Source of the DNA: Cucumis sativus | Lineage: Eukaryota; Streptophyta; Magnoliopsida; Cucurbitales; Cucurbitaceae | Length of the DNA stretch: 64,000 nt | Direction of reading: 5' to 3' | Assembly: GCF_000004075.3 (NCBI RefSeq) | Contig: NC_026655.2 | Location: 9,964,723-10,028,722, forward strand | In this document: piece by piece, positions 23,807-37,275 of the stretch | Layout: every line of letters starts with the position of its first letter | Position numbering within the stretch: position 1 is the stretch's first letter | Notes under the pieces: model-generated | The model's input: the letters and a program-made list of their open reading frames with translations, nothing else | Told to the model about the DNA's origin: nothing | The model's database searches: none | Translations under genes and position numbers: made by a program

Positions 23807-26800
23807 TCAAGTAAAAAGCATCTTCAATTCTTCAATTCGTGCACTTCGGACTTCTTGATCTGTTAAAGCACCAGAAATTAATCGTTGTTTTCTTGCTTGT
23901 ACTGCCTCCATCCTTTCCTCCACAGTACCCTGACAGGTAATGTTACATTTCAGACGATATCATGTTTAATGCAACTATCAAACTGCCTGACACGTTCTTT
24001 TCGAATGAATAAGTGTTCTGTTCAATAACACTTCAAGTATTTTTTAAAAAAAATTTCAAAATAACTTCTGGCAATTCAGATTAGTATTTTGAACTAGCTA
24101 AAACCCATTACAAGTTTTAACCTTTAACCATAATCTGAAATGTCTACGAGCAGGTACTAAATCCTAGTTTATCAGTACATCATACATACTTCACAAATTG
24201 TCTACTATTAGTTGGAGAAGAGATTGCACCTTTACGATAAAGCGTTTTATTTTTACACTCTTAGTTTGCCCGATGCGATGAATGCGCATAACTGCTTGTT
24301 CTTCAACTGCTGGATTCCACCATGGGTCCTACAACGATTGTTTAACCATAGACCATCAATTATTCCATTGAATTACTGCTAAAATATTACAGAACTCTCT
24401 TCGAAATAGTAGAGAATGAAATGACCAGGCAGGCTCTTCATGTTTAGACAATGAGAAGTAGTCATTAAACAGCAAGCATTAAAATGCTGAACAAAAAGGC
24501 ATTACAAGGAAAGAATAATAATAGATGCAAATTATGCAAATTATGCACATTTAGCAAATTTCTCTCTCGTTGCTGTAAGGCATCCCTGAGGAAGATTAAG
24601 AACAGATTGAATTTCAGAAAAGCTTTAAATAGTGAAAGTCTAGTGAAACTTCAAAATAAATATGGATCAATACCACCATCAACGGAAACATATCTTTCAA
24701 CCTTTACATGTTTCCAAAAGGAAGGCAAAAGGATGGAGTAAGAAAAACTACATCTGATTGAGTTCTTGGCCTCTAGATCGATAATAGACAAAAATTGCAA
24801 ATGGCTTTTGGGAAAACCCAATACGAGCAATAGCATCTAAATAAGTTCCTTACAAAAGTTATAACAGAAGGGTCATGCACAAAGAGATTATCAATATCTT
24901 TCCCTAAACGATCGCATATTCCACCTATTTAAAACTTAAGAACCATGCAGTTATGTGAAGATTTCTCCTAAAGCTTCTAACCAAGAGAGAATTCATGTCC
25001 TTTTTCTAAATAAGAAACAGTGCATTGAAGCACCAAAAGTGAGTTGATAAGGTAGGATAGTTTTATCCAAAATAGAGTTTTGAGAATCCTCAACTAAAAT
25101 GACATACAGGCTCTCCAATTGGTTTGCATCAAACAAAAAAGAAATGTTATAACTTCAAAAAGCATTTAGGCAGAATAGATCGGCTAGAAACAAGAAACAG
25201 AACTATCAATTGTTTCCTCTGTTGCTACACCCATCTTAAAAATGTATTCCTCTTTAACCAAAGCATCTAGAAAGAAGCCATTAGCACATAAGATGATCCA
25301 AACAACCTTCGGATTGCTCACAACTTTGACCAAGGAGCACTTTTAAATATAGAGCATGTATCAAGAAGCAATCAGCTATATGGTTTGATTCCTTTAGGCA
25401 TACCAATACGAAGGCATTTGAAGCAGCTGTCAAATTTATTCCAACTCCACCAGCCTTGAGTGACATCAACAACACCTAAAGTCACAACCAATCCACAATG
25501 TTACCATTAAATAGCTTCCCACACAAAGCTGAAGAAAATAAAATTGCATACCAGAATTCCATTATCCTCCGAAAACTCTTTTATAACTTTTTCCCTCTGT
25601 TGTTGACTTAAAGTCCCATCCAAACGGAGAAAAGGAATATTACTCCTGTGATGAAAAGAAAGGTAATTACAAAAACCTTATATGCAAGAAATTAAAGAGA
25701 ATGAAACACTACACGCAACAATATATGCAAGAAATTAAAGAGAATGAAACACTACATGCAAAAGAAAATGATAACAATATCATTCAATAACCATTACTTC
25801 TGTCAATATGCACATCTTTTTGCATCCCATGGCAATATATAGAAGTTGTTACATGCTTTGTTAGACAGTTCTTCAATTACGAATCAGAAAACTTACACTT
25901 GCATGGAGTTAATTGTACATAGATTGAAGTATTAAAATAACAAGAAATCTGAGGTAATACATAAGTAATTGGTATTTCATTTTGTAATCAATTACAAAGA
26001 GGAAGCTCCACCCTTTAACACTCTGTACAATTTTTTTCAATTAGTACATAATCAAAAGCAATGCACTTACCGAGAGAGAGGAACTTGTAAAAGATCAAGA
26101 AAGGCAGTCCACTGGCTGAATAAAATACTTTTTGACCCTGACAAACGAATAGTTTCAAGTTCATTCATCAGAGCCACAACTTTGGATGATTCGACCCAAT
26201 TTTTCTCAATATCAATCTGGAAACGACTCTCAGTTGGAGCAGTTATAAGATCCTGTCTATTGATCGCTTTCCTATAAAGCAATTGTAGGGTTAACACTTG
26301 AGATGAAGTGAAGACATGCAAGTCAAAGAAATCCAGTTACTCTTTTTTAAAAAACAAAGAAAAGAACTAAAAAATAAGATAAGTACCTGCATACTGGACA
26401 TAAACCAGAACTAGAGTTTCTCCAACTCGCCAAAAGGCACTCTCGGCACATACGATGAGCACATGGTGTCAATACTGCATCTTCAAATACCTCGAGACAT
26501 ATTGGACATTCTCCATGTTCGCCACTGCGAAGCTCTTCCATAACTTCTTGGACATAAGCATGAGAAGGCAGATCTCTTCCTTCTCCTACCTGTGTGTTTG
26601 GAGTGCCTTTAAGAAAACGTTTTGCTAGTTTATTTAGATCAGAATATTCTTGGGTATCACCTCGACTGTACAAACCAAAACCATCAATTAGCCTTCTCTC
26701 AGAATAATAGGCAACAAGAGAGTAAGCAATGGAACTAATTTACTACTTTCTTAGAATTTCTTAGAAAGAGCCACTTAATTTTTCACACCCCTGAATCATG

Positions 26801-29800
26801 CATATATTTGTGTTCAAATGATGCTCGCAATTATGTTATTCACTAAACGGTAAGAAAATCAGAGTAAAGGGAAAAAAATGGGTTATGAAACCTCCACCAT
26901 AAACTATTTCTTCAATGATATTTTCTCAAAAAACAACCATAATATAAATGGCTTTTTAAGTGGTGATCTTCCAGAAACCATTTCATTCTGAAGCACACCC
27001 TTCAGGCATCTCAACACCATGGGAAAGAAATTCAGAGATGCAGCCCTTCTTTTGTTCTCAATCCTAGTTTGTGATCTCTTACACAGACAGCTCTGGAGAC
27101 TGCAAGTCCCTCTTCTGCTATTGTAGTTTAGGCTACTGAAAGAGTTTAATAAAGATTGGATACAGTGTAGTTTAGTTAAGTCTTGTGATTTAGTGGTCAT
27201 CAAGAGTCCAAAGTTCAGTCTTACCACTTGAACAACTCTTTTGTTGATAGTATGGTTAGAGAAGAATTCAAGAGTCTTACATGGACAAAGGAAAGTCTTT
27301 GGAATGATGTTTTTATTTTCTTGTATTTCTGGGCTCTCAAATCTAAGTACTTTAGTAATTGCCCTTTTGGTTTGATTAACCAATTGGAGACTTTACAAGA
27401 TTTCCAGTTTCTAGATGCCCCAATACCATTTCATTCCCACCTCCGGTAGAGGAATGGAAAAAAAATTAAAGAAAAAAGTTATAGAAGAGACAAAGGAAGA
27501 GAAAGCACCTCATCACAAGAAAGGGATGATCGCAACATTGGCGAAGACGTAAAAGTAACTCCAATATTGATGCATAATTGTGAAGGACACGCCCTTGCTC
27601 AACAAATTGGTCAAATTTCACCTATTTTTTTTGGATATCTTGTTACTCAAGGTAATAAGTCAAACAAAAACAAGCAAGACACGTTTGCACAAGCAGCGCT
27701 GAGTTACCTTGGATCTCTTGAAAAGTGCCTCATAGAAATCTTTTTCAGCATCTGTAAGTCCACAGTAAATCACCTGAACATCAGCTGGAGGAAGAACTAA
27801 AATTGGCCTGCAAGTTGCAGCACCCAAAAGTTATTATCAGAATGTACATTGGCACAAATTAAATAATATGTCCAAGGCAGCCACTAACCTGCCTTCTCGA
27901 TCTTTACTACATTTAGTCCTCCTCAGCATGATTGGCTTTAAGATGGATTGAACCAATTTTAGCCCTCTCTCATCACCTTCTTCAAATGGTTTTTGAATGA
28001 TTTTATTCCACCTAAATCAGAAAGGAAAATTGATCGATGCTAAAAAGGATATGCTACGCCAAAGCATGCAGGTAAAATAATTCAATAGAGCATAATGAAG
28101 TGGAAACATTTGAAATGCCAAGTATATGTAAAAGTAACTGACCATGCCCAATTTCCCCAAGGTTCAATCCGCAAGAATCGAAGAAGACTGAAGATATCCT
28201 CCAGGTTGTTCTGTGTCAATTATAATTAATGAAAGGCAACCATAAATGACATTAGTATTGATAATTCACATCAAGAATTTACCCATAATAAAAACACAAC
28301 ACTGTTCTTGAAAGTAGTTGAGACCAAGATCCACAAATACAAGGTATTTGACAAGAGCAAACCACCAAAGTTGACAGTTTAATGCAAGGTATCAAGTAAG
28401 CTCTATAAGAAGTTTTAGTTGTTGATTGTGATCCCAGTGCAAGAAATAAATACTTTTGATGCCATGCAATATTACCTTGATAAATATGGCTCTAAATTTG
28501 ACCTAGAAGATAAGATTGACAATAATTCATATTTTCCATTGCTTAAAAATTGTTTTTCACAGTTTAGGTTCTTATTATAAAGAGACTATGGATTGCAGTC
28601 CCCCCCACCCACAAAGTACACACAAAAAGGAAAAATGCAAAAACGAACATAAGGACAGATCCAGTGATCAAATTAGAAAGAACTTCACATAGATGTTACC
28701 TGGATAGGAGTACCAGTAAGACACCAGCGACGATCAGCAACTAGCGCAGTAGCAGCAATGGAAATTTGGCTTTTAGAGGACTTAATATTGTGAGCCTCGT
28801 CAAGAACAACTCTGAACCACCTTACCGAATAAAGTCCACCTTCTTCAGTGTTCTGCAAGCAAATATAATAATAAATGAAAACACAACTCTGCAAATGTGA
28901 GTTAAAATCACTGACTTATAAATAAAAATGATGTTTGCAACTACCTCTGCAGAAAATTCAGAGGCTAAAACCCCATAGGTAGTGATTACAACATCATTTT
29001 GTGCCAAAACTCTAGCATCCTTGGATCTAGTCTGTCCATAATGTACATGTAGAGACAGATATCCAGGTCGCACATGAGCTTCAATTTCTGCCTGAAAAAC
29101 AAAGAAACCATTCAAAGGAATTCTCAAATACGACTAGCCATCTTACTAAGCATGATCCATGGAACAAATTGAAGTTACGGAAGTTTAAGTAAGCAATATG
29201 ATTTACTGAATGACAGAGAGGAATAATACCTTCCACTGTCCCAAAAGGGTCATGGGACAAATTATCAGATTGCCACCGCTTGCTAAGGTGTTCCTCTGCT
29301 GCTGCAGCAACTTTTCAAAACCTGTAATTTTAGCCTTCTTCAAAGGATTCAAAGATTCACCAATACTTCCATCATCACCTTCAGTGGAGGAATGTTTCAG
29401 CTGACCATTGGATACTCCACCTCTTTCTGAATGAGCAAGAAGAAGTGATATGGTCATGATGGTCTTCCCGAGGCCCATGGCATCAGCCAGAATCTTTCAT
29501 CAATCAACCTATGTGTCAGTGAACAAAAAAGTAGAACAAACAACACAAGCAGGAATGTAACTACAATTATGGTTCATTATTTAAGAGTTTACCCCTCCTC
29601 TGGCTATTTGGAGAGTGCTTGGGAACTCTGTCGTAGCCTCACCAGAAAAAGAATTTAAATAGATGACAGGTTCCCTCCTACAAAAGGAACATAAACTCAA
29701 CACATAGTGAATTATAGATCATGAAACCAGAAAAAAAAATACCAATAAAAAAAGAAAAACTAGCATACTCGTCTGCAAGACGATAACCTTCCCAACATGG

Positions 29801-31756
29801 ATGAAGGGTTGTTGCAGCCTCATCCATGAACTTTCCTTTCTCCAAATGGATCATCCAATGAAGAGCTTGCTTTTGGTACGGCCGAAGATCACATAGCAGG
29901 GCACTAGGTGGATCCATTTCCTATGGACAACATATTTCTAAAAATTACAAGTCTGTGCACCACTAGTCCAAGATATTTTAACAAAAATATTGCTACCTCC
30001 AGCTCCGAAGTATCCCCAGCACCAACAATATTCTCCAGATCAATATCTGAGATTGACTCTTCATTTTCAGACCCATTATCATTTTGAGAACAATTCTTCA
30101 AGGTACGTGCTAATGAGGACGGCAGACTACAACTAACCTGCTGTATAAATGTTTTGAGTACAAACCTAGCTTACGTAATCAGCTATGAATCATAGGAAAA
30201 AAGTTAATCTGCTCAGACCTTTGAGTCCAGCAGCCGTTTTCTTCCACTCAAGTCCTCTGGAGTAAACTCAGCCTGATTGCATTCATTCGGATTACATCAT
30301 TTAAAACTGTCATGTATAGAATTGTATAATTACACATATCCAAAGAACAAAAATAAGTGCATCCACTAAATCAACCTAGCTCCTAAATCACGCGCAAAAA
30401 AAAAAAAAAAATTAGAGCAACAACAACAATATATGAATGTAACAAAGTGGTAATTGCATTGAACAAGAGATCTCACCTTCTTGAAAGATGATAAACCAAG
30501 AAGCCGAAACAAAGTTGGGAGAGGATGAATAACTGATTCTGCAGCTGCACTGCTAGCTGCTTTAAGGGAGGTCTGTTGGTGCTTACGAAGCAAAGAACTG
30601 TTAAGGTATACACTGCATTCCAATGATATATAGCTTCATTAGTTAATAGAAGCTGCACATCATACCTCATTGTAAACAAGACACGGGCTTGTAGACCAGT
30701 GTTGTACTATGGTCAATCAAACAAAGTATACTAACGAAAAAAACATCACTACATATGAAAGAGAGCTCATATTGGTAACAACACAAACGTTTGATGCTGA
30801 TGATGCTGGTAAGCTTACCTTATAGATAAAAGAATCGTATCCATTAAAGCCAGCACTTCTGGTGCAGATTTACACGAACCCTCTATTCTAACCTTTTTAT
30901 CCCTCACCAATGGTAGAAGGCATCGAGCCCATTCATTGGGTATTCGACCGATCTACCAAAAATCCATAAATTTTAATATAATAAGAACAAAACATATCAC
31001 TAACAAAAGGAGGAAAAGACACAAATGATAGACAACACATACACATCTGTCTAAACCAAGGGAAAGTTATACAAAAAGGTTTCTGATTGTAGACCATTTG
31101 GAAAGAAAATCCCATGTATTTGCATAAATAATATCAAAACGTAAACTGAAATAGCAGAATTGAAACAATACCTCCCCAGAGTCTTTTGAAGAAAACCTCA
31201 CAATCTCCGAAAAATTGGCCATGTGTCTTCCCTTCCCGAAAACCTTAGCCGGTGAAGGTGTTTTACACCCATTCCTCGAAGGAAATGTGAACACCACTCC
31301 ATCTCCAGGCTTCACCTTCCTCCCCTTAGACGTAGATAGCCCAGCCACTTCAGCACAGCCAACAAGCCACCACTCACTCCCAATCGAACTCGAACATGGA
31401 CTGGAGGTTTCCACAACGACATCCTTGATGACACCAACGTTACACGGACTCCGAGTAGACGTTTCCTCTTCAGGCGAAGGGAAATTAGCACCTTCATCAA
31501 GAACCCTCTTCGAAGTAGAGGTAACAGCCTTGCTCTCAGAACTCGAAACGCAAGGAAGATGAACAACATCAGAATTCTCCTGAACTCGTGGTTTATCCCT
31601 CGTTCCGAAACTAGGGGTATCGTAGATTATATTAATGGCGGCGGTGGCGTCGTTCTTGGCCAAGTGGAGAGCTCTAATAACATCCATATAGGAGAAGTCG
31701 GGACCGACAATGGAGCGTACAGTGGACACAAGTTCGTCGTTAATCTTGCTTCCCAT
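23807..31756 (-). CDS. RAD5A: DNA repair protein RAD5A (HIRAN-SNF2 helicase-RING ubiquitin ligase)
   Basis: Twenty exons, 5' to 3': 31756-31172, 30952-30819, 30612-30477, 30272-30219, 30137-29997, 29920-29769, 29677-29593, 29493-29230, 29091-28945, 28852-28700, 28210-28143, 28011-27889, 27807-27708, 27621-27509, 26665-26387, 26271-26071, 25645-25552, 25475-25404, 24328-24230, 23929-23807. All are GT-AG and in frame, giving 1040 aa (Arabidopsis RAD5A is about 1030). Layout: N-terminal UBA-like segment 1-50; HIRAN domain about 127-235 (IGRIPNEW inside); helicase motif I DAMGLGKT 433-440; DEAH 584-587; C3HC4 RING 805-844 (Cys805, Cys808, Cys820, His822, Cys825, Cys828, Cys841, Cys844) between the helicase lobes; motif V/VI in [12 protein letters not shown] and RIHRIGQ. 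Nuclear; the family ubiquitylates PCNA with UBC13 and remodels stalled forks in error-free damage tolerance. No ATG lies in frame upstream, so the MGSK start is used. Confidence 0.95.
25681..25761. repeat. 43-bp direct repeat inside a RAD5A intron
   Basis: TATGCAAGAAATTAAAGAGA plus AATGAAACACTACACGCA occurs at 25681 and again from 25724, head to tail, with one change. It lies in the intron between the exons at 26071 and 25645. Confidence 0.8.
27180..27470 (+). mobile_element. Possible LINE remnant in a RAD5A intron, antisense to the gene
   Basis: The plus-strand reading from 27245 gives [10 protein letters not shown] then [17 protein letters not shown], which resembles the C-terminal W-A-x-x-S-K-x-F-x-N-x-x-x-G-x-I pattern of plant LINE ORF2. 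There is no clear tail or target duplication. It lies in the 26666-27508 intron. Confidence 0.3.
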
Positions 31757-31962
31757 TTGGGGATTGATGGATTGAAACCCTAAACCCTGATGGGCGTAGA
31801 AGTGAAGAAGTTTTGAAGATCTATTGAGTTGATTGAATGCGGCGAGAAGAATTTGAATGGATGAAGAGATGATCAAAGGGGTTGGAAATGGCGGGGAGGA
31901 GAATTGAAAAAGAGATAAAGAGAAGAGTGAAGAGGCGCGTGAGAGGATCTTTGGCTATGGCG

Positions 31963-31971
31963 TTTCCCGCC
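31963..31971. promoter_or_regulatory. E2F-type site (TTTCCCGCC) upstream of RAD5A
   Basis: An exact TTTCCCGCC lies 207 bases upstream of the RAD5A ATG, a distance typical of proximal promoters. E2F sites drive S-phase expression of plant replication and repair genes. Binding is inferred from sequence alone. Confidence 0.5.
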
Positions 31972-31999
31972 ATGTGATGCTGGAAACTATTGTGTCATC

Positions 32000-34140
32000 G
32001 TGGCCAAAATGTGACCGTCACCGTATGTATTTTTACATTTTCTTTCTTAGAAAATAAAATTTTAAAGTATTTAGCCACAAACTTCTTCTACTGAATTTCA
32101 TCAGTACACAATTTGTATTCATATAAATGTAATTTTATATCTGTAGATATAATATCTACTAAAATACATTTTTTTCCTCTTCAACTTTAGTATTAGAGGT
32201 TATTTGGTGTCTAAATGATCGACGATTAGACCTTTAGTTGACTAGTAAAAATATTAAGTGGCAGGCACATTCTTCTTCACTTGAACATGCTATATTCATT
32301 TTATACTTTCTCTAGTGTTCAAAGTTTTGGAAAAATGTAACGTCTTCATTCTCAATAGTCAAGGAAGTTGGGTTAAGATTTTGTTATTAATTTTATATTA
32401 ATTATTGATGAATGAGAATGTAACTATACAATTTTTTTTCTTTCTTTCTACCTCTCCATCATTTTCTACTAGAGCTTCGCACAAACCAATTCAAGATTTC
32501 TCAAACTCTTTCTTTGTTAGTGTTTGTTAGCGTATAAAATTTTAAAAAATATTTAAAAGTTTTCTTATAACAAAAAGTGTCTATTTTAAGACTCTAAAAA
32601 TCAAATAAATTAATTCAAACCCTCCCACATTAAAAAAAAAATGTATATTTTCCAATATAATATAGTAAAAGCAAAGTGTAGCATTTAGATTTTCCAATTT
32701 TTGCATTTTGTTATGCTATCATTGTTTGGGCGGCTAGCCTTAGTTTCAAATGCTTTGTAAACTAAAATTTGTATATTTTTTCTTATTAAGTCTTCATGAT
32801 GAGGTGGGAGTGTTGTGATATGGATTTTAGTAAAGAGTGTGTCGTAGGACATGGTGAGTTGATTTGAAACAAATATTTTGGAAATCTTCACAGATTTTTT
32901 TTTTTTATCTAATTTCAGGAAAAGTTTGTTGAAATTTTGGTAGAATTAGATTTAGTAAATTTTACTTTTGATTATGTCTACAATGAAAATGTTTTTGTTA
33001 CTTACTTAATTTGAAAAACGTTTTGAGATGGATATCATGATTTACATGAAATTTATTGTCATCATTTCACGTCCTAAGTTTGGTAGATAACTTAGGGTGG
33101 GGTGTGACAAGGAAACAAAATTGTAAAACCCATACCTTTGGTGTTTGTGTGATATAGGTCTCAAAAAGAGCTATTGTTATTTGTCATGTCTCTAATTTCA
33201 TTTGTTTAGCATGTTTAATGTGATAAATTGACTATATTGGTACAAAATTGAAAAATATATGTTTTACAGATTTGGGTTGGGTTATTTTATTAAGGGAAAA
33301 ATTGGAACATAGATTCCTTATGGCTAATATTTATTAGTTGGTTTGTGGTTGTTATTATATATATATTCGTTAATATTTATTAATAAATATAGTTAATATT
33401 TATTTAATAAATAGATGAAGTTGACTTTGGTTGTTTTGTCCTAAAATACAGCATATGGGTTTTGTGGGTCGCGTGGTATACTCGTGTTTGTGAAAGAATA
33501 GAAGTGGGAGTGCATGCACAACAAATTATGTATTGAGAAAGTCTTTTACGAAATACTCAGTTTTATGTGGTGCCAACATCTTGTTACTATCATTGTGAAG
33601 TACTTGTTTGAGAAGATTTATGCAAATTATGGGAGTCTAACATTAAAGATTATTTTAAGGAGTCTCTCATAGGGGGAGTCTGAACATTTGTGAAGCATGA
33701 AGCATGTGATTTAAGGGAGCCTAGATCAAATTTCTTGTTCACACATCAAGTGGTTTAAAGGGAGCCTAAATGTTTATCTTATAAAAGTCATATAATTTAA
33801 AACAGTTGATTTTTGATAAGTTATGTGCTTGTGATCATCCTCAATCTTTATAAGTGATATTTTCAATCGGGCTAAAGACCTTCTAGATGTATGTGTGATT
33901 ACGTTGAATTGGATTACCGTTGTGTTGGTGTTCTATTTTGTCTTTTCGTACTATTACTCATGTTGCTTATTCAATTATTAGCTCGAGGTTATAAGGAATT
34001 AATCGTAACTTCTCTATTAACATGCATTTTCAAATGTTACAAGCCATTGGAGGTTAACCTGGATGGCTATTAGAAATTTAGGACTGTGAGTTTGACAAGA
34101 CCACGGTTTAAAAATTGATGACCGAGTTTGAGTAGAATAA
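32000..34140. other. Intergenic spacer between RAD5A and the DUF3128 gene
   Basis: AT-rich with no gene recognised. At 33070-33111 the words TTAGGGTGGGGTGTGACA resemble a retrotransposon LTR end (GTGTGACA). The 33500-33830 stretch repeats GGGAGCCTAAAT and GGGAGTCT-like words. These are probably element fragments without definable ends. Confidence 0.4.
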
Positions 34141-34143
34141 CAT

Positions 34144-34152
34144 TATATATAA
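34144..34152 (+). promoter_or_regulatory. TATA box of the twin CX9C (DUF3128) gene
   Basis: TATATATAA is followed within about 50 bases by a CT- and C-rich stretch (34185-34350) that looks like a plant 5' leader. A donor at 34553 (GGGAG/GTTAGT) paired with the acceptor at 34878 would splice the leader to the first coding exon. Confidence 0.4.
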
Positions 34153-34900
34153 GTTTGGTTTAGGTTTTGTGTTTTTTATCGAACCCACTACCAGTCGCTC
34201 CATCCCCCTTCCCTTCACGCTCTCATTTCGCATCTCCTCTTCCTCTTTGTCTTTCGTCTCCGCTTCTTCCATCGCGCCGGCCGGCCCTCTCCATCTATTT
34301 CTATTCGATCTCCTTTGCCTCGCCAGTCGCCACCTACCGTCGGTCACCATTTACAGTGAAGCCACAGACAAAACATAACTGGAAACACTCAAGACTCTAC
34401 CCAACATCGATCCAAAATCAAACTGGCACAAGGCATGAACCTGAAGAAATGAAAAATTGAAAGATCATAGAAAACTTCAATTTTATGAATTTGAAGAGGA
34501 GAGGGGAAATACTCCAGCAGGCGTACGAGAGCTGACTACGAGGGCAGGCGGGAGGTTAGTACCCACGCACGATGCTGGAAGTTTGCAAAATTTTACTGAA
34601 ATTAGGGCTGGGTACAGTCTTATTAAAGAAATTATGATGAAACGGATTAGGTTGGGATTTTATTTGGAGAGAATGAATGCTGAAGCCTTTTGGAGAGAAT
34701 TGCATTATCAATTCAGTTGCATGTGTTGATTTGATTGATCCAATTTTGTTTGAATATTTATGTGGAAGTCTTTGTTAATTATACCTTCTGCCAATTTATG
34801 CCATCCTTATTGTGCTTAAAATTCATGCATCTTTGTTATGTGTAATGGATTTTGATTTCTTCAATCTAAATTTTTTAGATTGCCTTTTGAATTGGGAGAC

Positions 34901-37275
34901 ATGGAAGGAGTAGAGAGTATAACACCTGAGAAACAGAATAACACCTTGGGATCGAGGAAGCGGTTGTCCTGCACCACCTGCTTTGATGCTCTGTGGTTCT
35001 GCTATTGTATGCAACTTTATTTTCAACTTTTTGATATTATTTTCATAATTTCATGTTACTTACCTTTTACTTTTGCAATGTGTCCCTCTAATCATTAGCA
35101 AATTTGATCTGTTTGCCATCTTCTTGTTTATAGACAAGAATAATAAAATAGACCTAGCAAACGGGGAATCCCTTAGTTGTTTGGTTGGCGGATGTAGTAT
35201 AGTACGATAATGTTTAAGCCAAGTCCATGAATGAAGTTGCTTGTCTTTTGGAACTATTATGGTTCTCCATGCTCTATCTTATCTACTAAAAACTGGCTCA
35301 TCAATCTACTAAAATAGTTCTTTTTTTTGTTAGGCGGACAGTTACTTTACAGAGCTAATTTTATTATTTGCATGGTGTTTTTGCAACCACCCTTGGTTTT
35401 ACGGTGTTCTTGCCCTTCTTTGGAGGCTTTTGGTTTTGAGGAATGATATGATTTTTTGGTGTTCAAGATTCTAACTAGGATAGTTTTTGGGATTTATTCA
35501 TACTTTTTTGCTTGTACTGAGTCCTCTAATTTATTTATTTATTATTGTAACTACAGCCTACCTAACTCAGATTTACACCAGTTGAGCCTCTTTTTTGTTA
35601 CCTGTTTGCGTCTGGAGACTGGAGACTGGAGATATCGTATCTCCTCTCTTTTTAGTTGATAAAATGGAAGTTAGTTTCTTACTAAAAACAAAGAATTATT
35701 TGCACACTAGTTCTGGATTTATTTCTTGGATTGTGATAGTTGGATTTTAAACTTACAATTTAATGATTTTTACTTTTAGCCTTTTGCCATTAGTTAGTTA
35801 ATTGGAGAGTTTTTTTTTTTTTTTTTTAAGTTTACATATCAATTAAGGAAGAGGGTTAATGTCTTTTAACTTCTGAAATGTTTTTAGGTTCCTCATTTTT
35901 CCAACTAGTTCGAATGTCCCTTATTCTCCAAACCAGTTCAATTTCTTTTTTCATTGTTGTCAATTTTTTTAAAAAAAATTGGGTTATCGTTGCTGAAACT
36001 ATCTGATACTCATATTCACACCTAATTTTTGCTGTCGTAGACCTCCTTTTCCATATTGACGAGGTCATCTTTGGACCTAATTGTTAACTTGTAGATCTAA
36101 TGGTTACATTTACTGGCAGCTCCGGTTCATCAGATGCAGCAATACTACAGGGTTGGAGTTTTTGATAACTGTTCTAACAAATGGACAGCTCTTGTTGACT
36201 GTTTAACTCTAAAGACGAAAAGAGCTTCTGAGGTTCAGGTATTTATCTAATACAAAAATACCTTGGGGGCCATATAGTTTATATATTTCAAGAATGCTGA
36301 AATCTTGCCGTTCTTCATTCTATGTTGCATTAAAAAAATTAAATAGCTCGGATCTGTGAATTGTAGGGGAGCTTTCAAATGACCAAAGCTTTTAGACTTT
36401 AGTAATTGGAGGGTCTATCAGCTCTCCTAGGAATTATTTTTTGGCCCTTGATATGATGATTTTCACCACATCGTTGTTAAGTTTTAATTAACAATATATA
36501 ATAAACCAGTTCGAGTAGGCGAAGGTCTCCCTCTGTGATGTACTAACCACAGCACAACTCACAAAAGCCTCCCCTAAAAATACACTAGAAGCCAACTAAA
36601 TAACCAAACTAAAAAGGCAAAATAAACAGTAAACAAGTACAGCACTTAAGTGGGGGGATTCTCATTTTTCTACCTCTACTAACATATGTATTAACAATTG
36701 AAGGCTTGACATGCTTTTGTCTATAATAATAAGTAAATGACAACAAAGATGTTGAGGTGGTTGTTTCTTTAGTTTCTGGGGATGGATTCTTAATGAGGAA
36801 TAATAACCATTCATGTTTTACATACAAACCAATAGGAACTTCTTTTTCTTATTTTTTTTCACCTGAAAAGAAAAAGAAAGAAGAGAAAGAAGGAAGTACA
36901 CACGGCATATATAGTTTGTTTTTAGATATAGGAAAATGAACTAAAATATTTACAAATATGGCAAAATATCACTTATAGTATTGATAGACACTATCATTTA
37001 AAACACTGATAGATGTCTAACAGAGCGAAATTTTGTTATATTTATAAGTATTTTCAGCAGTTATCGTTTACAAGAATGGACCATTTGGAAGTCCGTTAGC
37101 TAGTTTACACGGGGCCTTTTCTTTTCTTTTTTTTCCTTAAAAAAATGTACTTGGAATGCAGGAAATTCTTGAAAGCAGAGAAAAAGCAAAATCTCACATC
37201 TGGACTTTTCGAACCCCAGAAGAAGCATCATCACATTGGAAAGAACTCTTCGGACATTTAGAAGAAATAGAATGA
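34901..37275 (+). CDS. Small twin CX9C protein of the DUF3128 / EMI1-like family
   Basis: Three coding exons, 34901-35006, 36120-36238 and 37162-37275, with GT-AG junctions in frame, give 112 aa. Cysteines at 24, 27 and 34 and at 53 and 63 include two CX9C spacings (24-34 and 53-63), the signature of small proteins oxidised by MIA40 in the mitochondrial intermembrane space. RKRLSCTTCFDALWFCYSPV and the C-terminal WTFRTPEEASSHW match what I recall of the fungal C227.17c/EMI1 and animal PANTS-type family. The frame upstream of this ATG stays open through the spliced leader but has no ATG before a TGA at 34442, so this start is the first available. Molecular role in plants is unknown to me; a mitochondrial assembly role is inference. 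Confidence 0.8.
36940..37070. repeat. Palindromic AT-rich element in an intron of the DUF3128 gene
   Basis: Arms AATATTTACAAATATGGCAAA and TTGTTATATTTATAAGTATTTT enclose GATAGACACTATC and ACTGATAGATGTC. This is one copy of the dispersed family seen also near 22.2, 50.6, 57.6 and 62.3 kb. Confidence 0.5.

Noticed and set aside
26904..27383. 159-codon minus-strand frame in a RAD5A intron
   Set aside because: It lies wholly between two well-defined exons and has no recognisable domain; the plus strand looks more like a LINE relic.
31215..31562. 115-codon plus-strand frame opposite RAD5A exon 1
   Set aside because: Antisense shadow; the minus strand has a complete, recognisable protein here.
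31757..31876. 40-residue N-terminal extension of RAD5A
   Set aside because: The frame is open but begins at TTG; no ATG occurs before MGSK, and the known RAD5A start aligns with MGSK.
34457..34729. 90-codon frame upstream of the DUF3128 gene
   Set aside because: It starts at TTG rather than ATG and is probably leader plus intron sequence.
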